Of a stretch of DNA of 41,775 nucleotides, positions 12,101 through 22,060 are shown piece after piece. Under the pieces are notes generated by a model. It was not told the DNA's origin and searched no databases. It saw only the letters and a list, made by a program, of their open reading frames with translations. This stretch comes from Byssothecium circinans (lineage: Eukaryota > Ascomycota > Dothideomycetes > Pleosporales > Massarinaceae), in NCBI GenBank assembly GCA_010015675.1, contig ML977018.1, forward strand, positions 39,548-81,322, written 5' to 3'. Made by a program: the position numbers and the translations under genes. The stretch's first letter is position 1. Each line of letters begins with the position of its first letter.

Positions 12101-12302
12101 CGCGGGTGAGAGCCTCAAGAACCGAGCTTTTGCCAGAGGATTGATCTCCGCAGACAATAATCTGCGGAAGTCCTTTCCCCTCGAGCAGTCTTCCGATTCC
12201 GAGAGAGCGGAGCTCATCGATAGCATCGAGGAGTTGACTGTCGTCATTGGAGAGGAGTTGGTGGAGGGTTGTTCCCTCTAGAGCTGATGCGCGTTCTACC
12301 AT
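9138..12302 (-). CDS. Dynamin-related GTPase with FG-repeat C-terminal tail, five exons
   Basis: Exons are 12302-11506, 11435-10361, 10299-10071, 9991-9249 and 9197-9138, giving 968 codons including the stop. Joined across the introns, the GTPase motifs are all present: G1 GDQSSGKSS (52-60), G2 Thr in the TTFPTE segment (about 79), G3 DLPG (167-170), G4 TKPD (236-239), then YGWHVVRNRS across intron 1. The stalk spans about 270-620 and the GTPase effector domain about 625-700. There is no PH or proline-rich domain. Residues 704-967 form a Ser/Thr/Pro/Asn-rich tail with six FG dipeptides (LFG, VFG, PFG types; about 804-908), then TLFGGNTPKGTPY and a final EELRLEDYALGR box. The protein belongs to the fungal Mx-like/dynamin-like group. 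The FG tail suggests a nuclear-pore connection (inference). The ATG is the first in frame after an upstream TGA, although the frame stays open about 32 codons upstream without a Met. The gene is intact and RIP-free. Confidence 0.93.
9198..9248 (-). other. Last intron of the dynamin-like gene, atypical donor
   Basis: A 51-bp intron with donor GTCGGC and acceptor TACAG. The acceptor, a GCTAAG branch-like motif and the fit of the downstream peptide (MSLE joined to ELRLEDYALGR) support it, while the donor departs from the usual GTAAGT/GTATGT. If it is not removed, the protein ends nine codons into the intron at a TAG (9225) and loses the EELR box. The other three introns (11505-11436, 10360-10300, 10070-9992) are 70, 61 and 79 bp; the first and third have GTATGT and GTAAGT donors and the second GTACGC. 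Confidence 0.75.
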
Positions 12303-12461
12303 CCTTGTAAGCTTATCGAATCGTTCGAGATTGTCAAGTTGACAGGATTTGACTCGATGTTGGTCTCTGGGATAGGCACTTCAATGCGGGCTGGAGGAGC
12401 GATAGCAGCATTGAGCGACACAACTTATATGCCGCTCGTTCCTGCTGCGCCGCATGCGCGA
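12303..12461 (-). promoter_or_regulatory. Short upstream region of the dynamin-like gene, cut by a transposon
   Basis: Only about 160 bp separate the ATG at 12302 from the end of the pogo-type element starting at 12462. The sequence has normal composition. The base at -3 is a purine (ACAAGG before ATG). Any promoter element lying further upstream was displaced by about 4.3 kb of nested transposons. I see no confident TATA box. Confidence 0.5.
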
Positions 12462-12616
12462 TAACATGTTGGTTCAGCACTTGGCGCGGTTCGGCAAATG
12501 GCGCACCCTAACCAAATCACGCAGTTTACAACACCTCGTTACTGAGCCATCCATAATAGCTAGAATATTCTAATAATTCATTCAATTACTATACAAATTG
12601 CTGCAAAAAAGATGCG

Positions 12617-13054
12617 CTATTGGAATTTAGCTAGAAGTTTGATGTTGCGGCCACGGCGCGTTATGGTTGTGGGTGCTGGATCGCGCGCCATTTCACTACC
12701 CCTATCCCCCCTATCCTCAGCAACCACCACACGTTGTTTTTTCTTCTGTTTTGGCGCTGCGGCAGGCTTTGAGGCCTTCCTCTTTCCCTTTTAGGAAGTT
12801 TGTGTAGCCTTTTTAGAGTTTTCTTTCTCCTAAATCTTGCGTTGTTTCTCAGCCTCCTTCTCCACCGCGATCCTCTCCTTTTCCTCCTTCTTCTCAGCCC
12901 TCAACCTTTCTCTTTCTTCCTTCTCTTGTAGCTTACGTAGCTTAGCTGAGGCCTGTTCTGCCTTCTTACGAGCCTTCTCAAGTTGTTGCTCCTCTTTTTC
13001 TTAATCCTTGATAGCTAAACGTATTCTAGCCTCCCTTAGCTTCCTTACCCGTTT
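12617..13054 (-). pseudogene. Outer pogo-type transposase, C-terminal part
   Basis: Reading minus strand from the inner insertion, the frame starts REKRVRKLREAR and continues as a highly charged Lys/Glu/Arg coiled coil. It then passes a basic KGKRKASKPAAAPKQKKQR segment and ends TITRRGRNIKLLAKFQ at a TAG (12617-12619). The ending parallels the inner copy's TNRRGRHINLPTRYCD. Two or three TAG/TAA codons interrupt it. It is the 3' half of the gene whose 5' half lies at 15153-16626. RIP is mild here and strong in the other half. Confidence 0.8.
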
Positions 13055-15152
13055 TTCTCGCTTGACGCACGGGCTCACCTGGCGCACGGTTTTTGCCGAG
13101 CATCTTCAAATGCTTTTAAACCTACTGAGCCTCACACAAATCTCTCTATCGTCTAATTTTAAAGAGTAGTAGGCAATCAAGTATGGAGAAAAAGTCTAGT
13201 TGATTATCTAATCACAATATCTTGTAGGGAGGTTAATATGCCGCCCCCGACGATTTGTGACCAGCGGGGCCTTGATGACCTCAAGAACAGATTGCTCGCC
13301 GCTATCAACCTCCTGAGGGACAATAGACTGCTTCTTCCTTACTTTTCTAGCCTGTTTAACAAACTGGATATCCTTTTGAAGCTGCGCAGCAGCGAGCCGA
13401 GCGTGCCTGTTGTCCTCCTTTTCCTGTTGCTTACGTGCCTGCTCTTGAAGCCGGATCTCCTTTGCAGTAGCCTTCATACGACGCCTCTCCTCTAAAGCCC
13501 GTTGCTTCTCAGCTTTCTCAATTGCTCTGCGCTGACTATCTTCCTCTTTTTGGAGTCTCTCTGCCCTTGCTGCCTCTGCCTTTTGTGTCTCACGCTCACG
13601 TGCTAGCTGAACCTTGTTTGGACTCCAAAAGATTGCACCACCATCTTGATTTAGAGGCATTTCAAGCTGGAGCGCTTTGCCCCTCTGCCGACGCTTCTTC
13701 TCATTAACTAGCGCTTTTTTCAGGCCTTGAACCTCTAATTTTAACAGCACATTCTGGGTAGATAGCGAGTGGATCGTCTGTAAGAGCTGCTAGGCCTTAG
13801 AGTCGTACACGTCATTAACTACTGCTCTCAGGATCTTAGTAACCTTCCTCCAATCCTCAGCTGTGAGGACTGACCTCGAGCTCTCGCTGGATGATGGTCT
13901 CTCTGCCTCAGGGTTGCTGAATCGGTCTAGGATGACGTCAGGCTGGAAGGGGTGGAGGCCACAGGATTCGAAGCCTAAAAGGATATTCTTAGCGGTAAAA
14001 GCTTTTTCCCATGCTGCCTAGAACATCCGAAAAAATTCTCGCTTAGTAATTACTAAGAAGGCCTGGGATTCCTCCATAAATCGTGCTACCTCGTACGAAT
14101 AGGCTTGTGAGAGAGGCCAGAACAAAGTAACATCAAGCGGCTGCAGAGTATAAGTACTATGAGGGGGAAAGACGGCTAGGAGGATCTTGTTATCGTCACA
14201 GTACTAAATGAATCGCATGTTAATGTAGGAGCCATGGCCGTCAAGGATAAGTAATCAATACTGCCGTTGAGCCTTAGATTTAGTCTCTCGTTAAATATAG
14301 TCTTTAACCATTAAAGCCTGAGGTTATCGTTCGTCTATCCACTAGGAGATGAAGCAAAAAAGGCCTTATGTATCATAGGATTGAAATCTTGCAGCCATGA
14401 GTCTTGAATATTACCCGTAACAGCCTGGTAGATAAGGCCTAGGGATAGGGATGATCTATTAGCGCATATGCAAGTAATCATCGTAATCCACTCGTGATTG
14501 CCGTCCTAAACCATCTACTTAATCCCCCCCTCCTCATACCTCCGTTAGGAGAAGACGCGCTTTATCTTTGACAGTACTCTAATAAGAAAGCCTTTCTCGT
14601 CCATATTGTAGGTATGCTGAGGCTTAATATCATACTACTTGATTTTACGCTTTAAGAGCTCAAAATAGAGTGCGTACTTGAGAGCAGAATTAGCTCACTT
14701 CCTATTATTATCTATACTAGTCGTCCACTTTGATACCAGGTTAAGTTGGTGACGCTTGAGGAACTGATCAGGCCAAGAGCTCCCCACCTATTTGCCGCTT
14801 ATTTCGGTAGCAAAGTTGCGTAGCATGCTTCTCGTAGGCGGTAACCCTCGCTCGCAGAGCCTATCAACGTATCGTACGAGCTCCTGCTCCTGACGGTCAT
14901 TAAGAAGTCGTTGGTTCTCATATTGGGCTGCACGGGAGCCCTGCACACCGCGCCACCTTCGCGACAGCGTAGATCGTTCAACACTATACTTTTTTGCAGT
15001 CTGCGAGATGTTAACTTTTTCTCCAAGCTCCAAGGATTTCAAAGCCGTCAGCGCCTCCTTAATTGGGTCCATATTAGTGGAGCTAGATTAATTTCAATTA
15101 TGGGGTTTTTAGAAAAAGTGTGCGTCAGGTGAGCCCGTGCGTTAAGCGAGAA
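13055..15152 (-). mobile_element. Pogo-type DNA transposon inserted in the outer transposase gene
   Basis: The ends are near-identical inverted repeats, CTCGCTTGACGCACGGGCTC (13057 on) and the complement of CAGGTGAGCCCGTGCGTTAA (15126 on). The similarity extends through TTCTCGCTT on both sides, so either the repeats are about 38 bp, or the element entered a palindromic TTCTCGCT-TA-AGCGAGAA site, as Tc1/mariner-type elements often prefer palindromic TA targets. At the left end the TA reads TG. The insertion splits the outer element's transposase gene. Confidence 0.85.
13208..15072 (-). pseudogene. Inner pogo-type transposase, mildly RIPed
   Basis: The ATG at 15072 begins MDPIKEALTALKSLELGEKV, followed by a helix-turn-helix (ISQTAKKYSVERSTLSRRWR) and a Tc5-type second helix region (LPPTRSMLRNFATEIS). 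After a TAG at codon 95 the same frame continues with YNMDEKGFLI (first catalytic Asp). After one frameshift near 14270 come LLILDGHGSY (second Asp) and PPHSTYTLQPLDV. The last 180 codons are uninterrupted: a Glu/Arg/Gln coiled coil ending in RRGRHINLPTRYCD. About ten in-frame stops and the frameshift make it non-functional. Its full length of about 620 codons is normal for the coiled-coil-tailed fungal pogo group. Confidence 0.88.
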
Positions 15153-16626
15153 TCATGGGTAGGGACCAGAAAACTGCTCCACCATGGTACTCCTTGCGTT
15201 GCTACAGGTCTAGAGGCTTGCTCTTCTTCTAATGCTTCTTCTTAACTTGTAAGGCCTTTGTTAGGCCTTGCACCTTAGCGTGGAGTATGTCGTTTTGAAT
15301 AGAGATATAGTAGAGAGAACGCTTCAGCTTCTATACCTCCTTACTACCTTTATTCCTTACAGCCTTACGCACAAGGGTCTTAATTTTGAGCCAATCCTTG
15401 CCGCTAAGTACTAAGGTAGAGCTCTCTCTTAAATCCCATAGCTCTAGTATTAATTTAATAAACCTTTAGAGGATTACACTAGGGTTATAGGGCTATATAC
15501 TAGTAGCCTTAAAGGACTTCAGAATTATTTCCTTTTTAAAGGAGGTAGTCTAGGCCTCCTAGAAGAGAGGGAAGAAGTTTCCTTTCTTTACTAAGAGTAG
15601 TCCCTAGGCCTCGTGGAGGTAGGTAGTAAGAGCTTTTAAGTAAGCTAATAAGAGAGGCTTAAAGAGTACTACATTAAGGGGCTGCAGCGTGTAGGTACTA
15701 TAAGGGGGAAATATTATAAAGAGAATCTAATTATAGTTATAGTAGTTAATAAACTCTTTTATTATGTAGAACTCATAGCTATCTAGGATTAGTAATTAGT
15801 AAGCTTAATAAGCTTTCACTTTTATATACTAATTAAAGATCTGCTTAAGCTACGTAAGGCCTATATTATTGCTAGTCTATCTATTAGGAGAAGTAGTAAC
15901 AAAAACCTTATACTTCCTAGCCTTAATATCCTCTACCTAGGCTAATTAGAGAGCGTTATTAGTAGCTACAAATAGTAGGCCTAGTAGCAACGCTATTCTA
16001 TTAGCATAAATATAAGCTAGGATAGTTATCTACTCTCTATTGCTATCTTAGAAGGCTGATTTTACTTCCCCGCGGTCCTACATAGCTTTGCTAAAGATCC
16101 TTTTGCTTCTTCTAATCACCCCTATGAGGAAGCCCTTTTTATCTATATTATATGTGTAATGAGGCTCTATATCATACTCCTCCATTTTCTCTAGCAGAAG
16201 TTGAAAGAATTGCTTATATTTAGCCCCTAAATTAGCTTAGTAGCGCGCGCGATCCATTCTAGTAGCCTAATAGGGGGTAATTTTAACGTTATAATAGTTA
16301 ATAAATTAGGTAACCTAGCTTTTTCCTACTAGTTATTCACCGTTAGTTTAAGCAATTAATAAAGTAAAATTCTGCAGCATCTCCCTTATAAGTAGTAGAT
16401 AATAGGCTATAAGCTTTTCTATATAGCTTATAAGCTCTAGTTCTTATTAAGGGGTAAGCTTTTGCTATTAGAGTTATTACTCTTTTATTAGTACGTTTTT
16501 GCCCTAGTGTATCCTCCTTAACGTAGTATCTAGTATACTATATTTTTTCACTATTTTTTGATACAAGAATTCTTCTCCTAGTCCGCGCAATTTGATTTCT
16601 TTAATTGCCTTATTAATTAGATCTAT
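15153..16626 (-). pseudogene. Outer pogo-type transposase, N-terminal part, heavily RIPed
   Basis: The start codon has become ATA (16626-16624): the frame reads IDLINKAIKEIKLRGLGEEF, matching the inner copy's MDPIKEAL. It continues through YNIDKKGFLIGVI (first Asp), LLILDSYEFY (second Asp) and PPYSTYTLQPLNVVLFKPL, and ends at the insertion with ALQVKKKH...GGAVFWS. Many TAG/TAA codons interrupt it. Joined with 12617-13054 it is a complete transposase relic of the same subfamily as the inner copy but clearly diverged from it. Confidence 0.83.
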
Positions 16627-16718
16627 ATTAGCTAAGTTATAGGTAGGTAAAGGATTAGGTAGAAAATATAAAAATGCGCTATTTACTAAACCACGCTAAG
16701 TGCTAAACTAACATGTTA

Positions 16719-16850
16719 CTTTCCTTACCCTATAGTAGGCGCTTAGATCTACTAATAAGGTTAATAAAAATAGTTTATACTGTAGGGCATTTCTGATTAA
16801 AGAATCATTATACTTAATATAAAGTCCTACTTATTAATAATTAGCTGCGA
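16719..16850. other. Short AT-rich spacer between transposons
   Basis: About 130 bp of RIPed DNA between two complete DNA transposons. There is no coding potential or repeat that I can recognise. Confidence 0.5.
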
Positions 16851-18638
16851 TAAGCTAGCTAACTAGGTAGCTAGCCACCCGTAGATGCTAGCCACCCCTT
16901 AGAAATTAGCTACCCCTTAGAAAATCATAATATCTCAACACCTACCCTACTAAAATAGATCCCTATGAAGCAGCTATATAAGCAGCTATTAGTAACGTTA
17001 TTTCTAGAGTTTTTCCTAGTTAATAAGCTACTGCAAAGGCGTATAAGATCCTACGAAGTACGCTTGCTGCGTGTCTACGCGGTACGCAAAGTAACTAAAA
17101 TGGCTACGTATACTAGCAGCGATTAACTCTACAATAAGAGGAGTTTCTTATATAATAGATCCTTAAAGAAGACGTACGTGCTTTTCCTCCCTCCTACACG
17201 CGCATGCGAGAAATGGCGAATCGAATCCTACGGATAAATAGAGATAATAATTCTGTTAGCAAACATTAGATATCCTGCTTTATTAAGCGCAACCTACGCG
17301 TCGCATCTATTATAGGTAGAAAGATAGAGGCCTCATGGGCTAAGGTAGCAATATAAGAGTAAATACGCGGGTTTCTTTAGCACTATAAGAGGCTACGCGC
17401 AGAGCTAGGTATATAGGCTAAGGATACATAGAATATAGATAAGACTAGGAAGGCCCTAGGTATATATGCAAACACTAGAGTACTCGCAAGTAGTTAGAAA
17501 AAGAAGGCTTATTATTAGTCTCTAAAGAATCGCGAGTAGGCATCTATAATTAAGTACGTATCAGCTATAGGTAAGAAACTACGCTACGCAGTAATATTTA
17601 AGGGCTAGAACCTATAGACTACCTAGTTTCCTATAACTATTTTAGACTAGCTTTATACAACCTTATAGAATGGCTAGGCATCTAATACGATTAGAACTAA
17701 GTAGCTATAGCGCGTGTTTCTACCTAATATAGCTCCCTTACGTGATTATTAGAGGATACTTATCCTAGATAGCTATAGTAGCTATATTAACCTAGAATTC
17801 CTATAGCTCTATAAATAGAATAAAGTTTATCTTTTATTTTTACCTGCTTATTCCTTATACGTTCTACAGCCTCTAGATCTCTTAGTTTTCTTAGTAGTAA
17901 AGCGTTTCTATTAGTAATAGATTTAAGAACTATCTTACCTTAATAACGTAGTACCTATTAAAAAGGAACATTTTATTACTACCTACTACGCAGCTAGAGA
18001 GAAAGGGATTACTAAGAGAGTCATATAAGCTAGATAGGCTACCATAGGTATCTATCTATTAAATATTAAGCAGGTAGTTAACTCTTCTTAAGTAGCTTAA
18101 AGGCCTATTACGCTACCTTATTAAAACTAACTTTAACTTACTTAGAGCTATCTATCTACCCCCTACGGACCTCGCGATCTTTTTATAGCTCAGCGAAAGC
18201 TACACGGAAGGTAGAGAATCTATCGTGAGGCTTATTAGCTTATTAAAAAAGCAGGCAAAGTAATTGCCCTTGCAAATACACACGCAGCGCTGCTAGAAAT
18301 AGAGAATAAAAGACTATACAGTTAACTTAAGGCCCTTAAGCCTTAATAGCTATAAAAGAGAATATAGGTAGACCTAAATCAACGCTTTACAGATATAGAT
18401 ACAATCATGATAGCAAAATAGGTAGTAGATCTTTTAGCGTTACAAAACAATAATAAAGCAGTAGAAAAAGAAGCAGAGAGAGCAGTAGCTAAAATAGTAG
18501 CTAAAACTCTTTAATCTATGTGTATAGAGTAGTAATTGTAACTAGGTTAACTAAAATAAACATGATTTTCTAAGGGGTAGCTAATTTTGTAATATAGCTA
18601 GCATCTATGGGTAGCTAGCTACCTAGTTAGCTAGCTTA
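16851..18638 (+). mobile_element. Pogo-type DNA transposon, third family
   Basis: Terminal inverted repeats of about 75 bp: GCTAGCTAACTAGGTAGCTA from 16854 and the complement ending at 18636. Both carry a repeated CTAGCCACCC/CTACCCCTTAG motif inside, and TA lies at both outer borders. The interior holds a plus-strand pogo-type transposase relic whose N-terminus matches that of the unmutated element at the end of the window (41726). It is heavily RIPed. Confidence 0.87.
16955..18514 (+). pseudogene. Pogo-type transposase relic (third family)
   Basis: The start codon is now ATA (16955). The frame reads DPYEAAI, stop, AAISNVISR..., comparable to MDNREAAIQAAIRD at 41726. The helix-turn-helix region and a Lys/Arg-rich segment follow. 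The DDE core contains LILDSYSSYINLEF near 17770 and LFLPAYSLYVLQPLDLLVF near 17845, the typical pogo/Fot pattern around the second and third acidic residues. A Lys/Ala/Glu-rich coil ends at about 18510. Stops are frequent, mostly at Trp/Gln positions. Confidence 0.83.
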
Positions 18639-20257
18639 ATAACCCTTTACTTTCTACTCTGCAGGTATCTATTAGAATAACTTTATAAATTACCCTCCTA
18701 CTAGGCCTTCTCCCATATAGATTCAACTATTGTAACGCATACCTCGCGTATCTAGCCGCCTTCCTTAACCTCGCCAACCTGCTCGCGACGCGGTGATGAT
18801 AGCTTGATATAGCCGTAGACTTAGCACCTTCTACGCCGTACCTATAGCAGTCTCTACTATTACTATAAGTAAAAGGAAGAGATGATGCCGTAATAATCCT
18901 TCTATCTTAATTACCATGCTAATCTATGAAAACCCGTCACCCCCTGCAATACCCTCGTTAGACTGTAGTTTAAGCTTCGTCTATAAGAAAGATCTTAAAG
19001 TAGTCACGCACTTAACCTTAGATACAGATGCTAGATTACTAGCGGACGCAGAAACTAATAGTTACAAAGACAGCGGCATTAGCTTAGATGTAGAATAGGA
19101 TGAAGAGCAGGATCTACTAGCTTCTAAAGTAGCTGTAATACTAGAGAGAATAGCCTACTATTAAAAGCAAGGTCTAGTGAAACTAAGACACTCTAATAGA
19201 ATAACGAAATTATAGAAAAAGGAAAGGTAATTCTAGATAAGGCAAGCATTATAAAGGTTATTTACATAACTTAGACTAATAATGCTTAGATACTACCTTA
19301 TAGTCTAGGAAGTGACGGGGCTGTCTCTAGAGGACTAGCTACGCAAATATGACCTAGCCGTATTTAAGACATATCTAGAATGGCGAATAGAGTATTCCTA
19401 AATTAAGAAGGAAAGTGTAATTAAAGCTTATTAGAAATGGATTAGTATATATTACGATTAAGTTATAGGCTATATAATAGCTAATAAGGTCCTTAAAGAT
19501 ATCTATAGAGTTTATTAGGCTTTATAATCCCCTAACTAGTAATTAATCCCTAACTTAACGTAGTAGATACTAGAGCTCTAACTAGATAGGTTAAAGAAGG
19601 ATAAGCTAGCTATGTATGTCTAGGACCTCTTTGCCATCCTGCATGCTCTTTAGGTAGATAATAAAAAGCCATTACATAGCTTTATTTACGTATAGATTTT
19701 AGCTTTCTTTCTTTTAAGTGTAGCTACTGCTACACGACTAGGAGCGCTTATCAAGAGTATAAGTAATAAAGGAAGTAATAAAGTGCTCTACTTTAAGGAT
19801 GTGTTACTTATAAAGATCCCTAGTCTCATAGATCCTAGACAAAGCATTCTTATAGCAAACGTAAACTTAGTGCACGTTAAGAATAAGGAGAGAAATAGAA
19901 CACTATACGTTACACTATAAAGATTATTATGCCTCGTTAACTTGTTATTTGCCCTTTAGAAAGAAGTTTACATTTCACCTTAAGGGGTTGCCTGCGTACT
20001 ATATAGTATCGCATTTACTAGCTATTAGCTTTAGGTAGGATGCATTCTACGATAGTTTTTCTACTATTTAGCAAATCTTTAATCTTAAGATACTAGTAGA
20101 ATGCGAGGTTCTCCGCATTAAATAGAAGGAGGATAAGCTAGACAAGCCTTTCTTCTATAACGTTTAAAGCATGGTAAAGAGTGGCCGTGCCTTTCTACTA
20201 TTAGCGTTCCCTTACTAGAAATATTAGGAAATTTTCGTCTAACTAGGGCGCGTTATA

Positions 20258-20851
20258 CCGTGTCCGTGCACGTAACGCCCAGATTTACGTAACGCCCGCC
20301 TTTTACTAGGAAAATTAAAGAAAATAAGTAACTTTAAAGCTATATAACTTTTTAANNNNNNNNNNNNNNNNNNNNNNNNNNNNNNNNNNNNNNNNNNNNN
20401 NNNNNNNNNNNNNNNNNNNNNNNNNNNNNNNNNNNNNNNNNNNNNNNNNNNNNNNNNNNNNNNNNNNNNNNNNNNNNNNNNNNNNNNNNNNNNNNNNNNN
20501 NNNNNNNNNNNNNNNNNNNNNNNNNNNNNNNNNNNNNNNNNNNNNNNNNNNNNNNNNNNNNNNNNNNNNNNNNNNNNNNNNNNNNNNNNNNNNNNNNNNN
20601 NNNNNNNNNNNNNNNNNNNNNNNNNNNNNNNNNNNNNNNNNNNNNNNNNNNNNNNNNNNNNNNNNNNNNNNNNNNNNNNNNNNNNNNNNNNNNNNNNNNN
20701 NNNNNNNNNNNNNNNNNNNNNNNNNNNNNNNNNNNNNNNNNNNNNNNNNNNNNNNNNNNNGTTATATAGCTTTAAAGTTACTTATTTTCTTTAATTTTCC
20801 TAGTAAAAGGCGGGCGTTACGTGAATCTAGGCGTTACGCGCACGGACACGC
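20258..20851. mobile_element. Inverted-repeat element inserted in the DUF3435 gene, interior unsequenced
   Basis: The two arms, 20258-20348 and 20761-20851, are 91-bp inverted repeats that differ at only four positions, all in the outer 35 bases. Each starts with CGTGTCCGTGC followed by CGTAACGCC, and TA lies outside both ends (20256-20257, 20852-20853). The flanking DUF3435 frame stops at the left arm and resumes after the right arm. It could be a MITE or a larger Tc1/mariner-type element, because the true interior length is unknown. Confidence 0.8.
20356..20760. other. Assembly gap (405 N)
   Basis: A run of 405 N. It begins seven bases after the left inverted-repeat arm ends and stops exactly where the right arm starts, so the gap replaces the interior of the inserted element rather than part of the DUF3435 gene. 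The N count may be only an estimate of the real length. Confidence 0.99.
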
Positions 20852-22060
20852 TAGGATTCAAAGCGAACGTTAAACTTTACTAGCTATGACAAGCTTCTAG
20901 GGATAATATTAATAGTAGGTAACTCTTATAAATAACTTAGTTCTTTATACTAAAGCTAATAGACATTGCTAGAGGCTCTTCTTACTATAAACTAAAACTA
21001 GACTATAGGTTATAGTAGCAAAACCTACGAAAAATATTATACGCTAACGCATATCGCACGTAACTTCTAATTGATCTATTTTAGTACACTATCTTAAGAG
21101 GACCTAGTTCAGTCTATTGTAAGGATAAGCTTATTATAAGATTAGCATGCGCTAGTTAAACTAGATAACAAGTAATAAAAGAAGGTATATAACTACCTAC
21201 TACTTATAGCACTCCGCGAGGAAAGGGATAATTATAAGTATAAGCTACATAGATAAGGCTTCTAGCTACTTATTTAGGCTAAAGGAACTTCACTTTACGT
21301 AGACTATAAGTTAACTAGCTATAGGATTAGCAGTACTACGGAGAAGTTACATAGGAAGCGCCTAAAAGAGGTGATCTAAACGTTTCATGACTTAATTAAT
21401 GCTATTAAGATTAGAGAGTAGCTTAGTAGGAAGCCTATAACTAAGATCCTTACTCTACTAACCCTAGAATTTAAACTTTAAGAGCGTGCTATTATAGCTA
21501 ACATGCTCTCTAAGCCTTTTAAGAACAATTAAGCTCGCGTCTAATATATTTACACTCTAGCTTAACTATGCCGCCTCTAAGAAACCCCTCGCCTAAAGGC
21601 TTATAAACGAAAGATAGACTCTGTAGAAGAGTTAATATTATCCTTAAGAGTAGGCGGGCCTATAACTAAGCCTACAAGGCTAAATATTAGATTTAAGAGG
21701 GTTAAGCCTACCTTATCTAGAAGCAAAGAAGTTGCTAATGCTTAGTCTTATTATCTATACCTAATGATCCTTCCACACCCTATATATCTTTTCTATATAG
21801 GTTAAGAGGAGCTCTCATACAAATAGCGCATGCGCTATATACCGCGAAAAGATGTCCTTAAGAAGCACATTAAGGTACATTTTAAGGACTCTTAGTATTA
21901 GGCTAAGTTTGAATGCCGTTACCCTTCCTATTTTAAGAAATTAGTTAGGATAGGACATTTTATAAGGCATGTACTAGATGTATATGGGGTGCGTTATTAA
22001 GGTAGGCTATAGCCTATTTGCAATTTTATACTAATAATAAAGGCCTTAGTCTTTAACTTA

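Larger units (their letters stand above)
12462..16718 (-). mobile_element. Pogo-type DNA transposon (outer element of a nest)
   Basis: Terminal inverted repeats of about 43 bp: TAACATGTTGGTTCAGCACT at 12462 and its complement at about 16674-16718 (...GTGCTAAACTAACATGTTA). Both ends are bounded by TA. The left, gene-side repeat is unmutated; the right repeat carries C-to-T and G-to-A changes only (for example GCCAAGTGCTGAACCAACAT versus GCTAAGTGCTAAACTAACAT). Removing the inserted element at 13055-15152 leaves about 2.16 kb, a normal size for this family. Confidence 0.88.
18916..22060 (+). pseudogene. DUF3435 tyrosine-recombinase-like gene, RIP-killed and split by an insertion
   Basis: The plus-strand frame runs from an ATG at 18916. 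Before the insertion it reads LRKYDLAVFKTYLEWRIEYS (about 19340) and VATATRLGALIKSISNKGS (about 19720). The Arg in TATR is the recombinase box-I arginine. Then come VLYFKDVLLIKIPSLID, ANVNLVHVKNKERN and FHLKGLPAYYIVSHLLAISF. After the insertion (20258-20851) it resumes with VKLYQLQQASRDNINS (the box-II region), then YSSKTYEKYYTLTHIARNF (about 21015) with the catalytic Tyr region; the expected His before SSK is Tyr, consistent with RIP. LREERDNYKYKLHR follows, and a C2H2-like end, VHFKDS...KFECRYPS...GHFIRHVLDVYG, at about 21870-21990. The family includes Starship captain recombinases, which direct insertion of giant fungal elements. Whether this copy was a captain cannot be told from sequence alone. 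Confidence 0.85.

Noticed and set aside
12612..12794. 60-codon plus-strand open frame
   Set aside because: Antisense to the basic C-terminal end of the outer pogo transposase.
18916..19098. 60-codon plus-strand open frame as a separate small gene
   Set aside because: It is the N-terminal piece of the DUF3435 relic up to its first stop.
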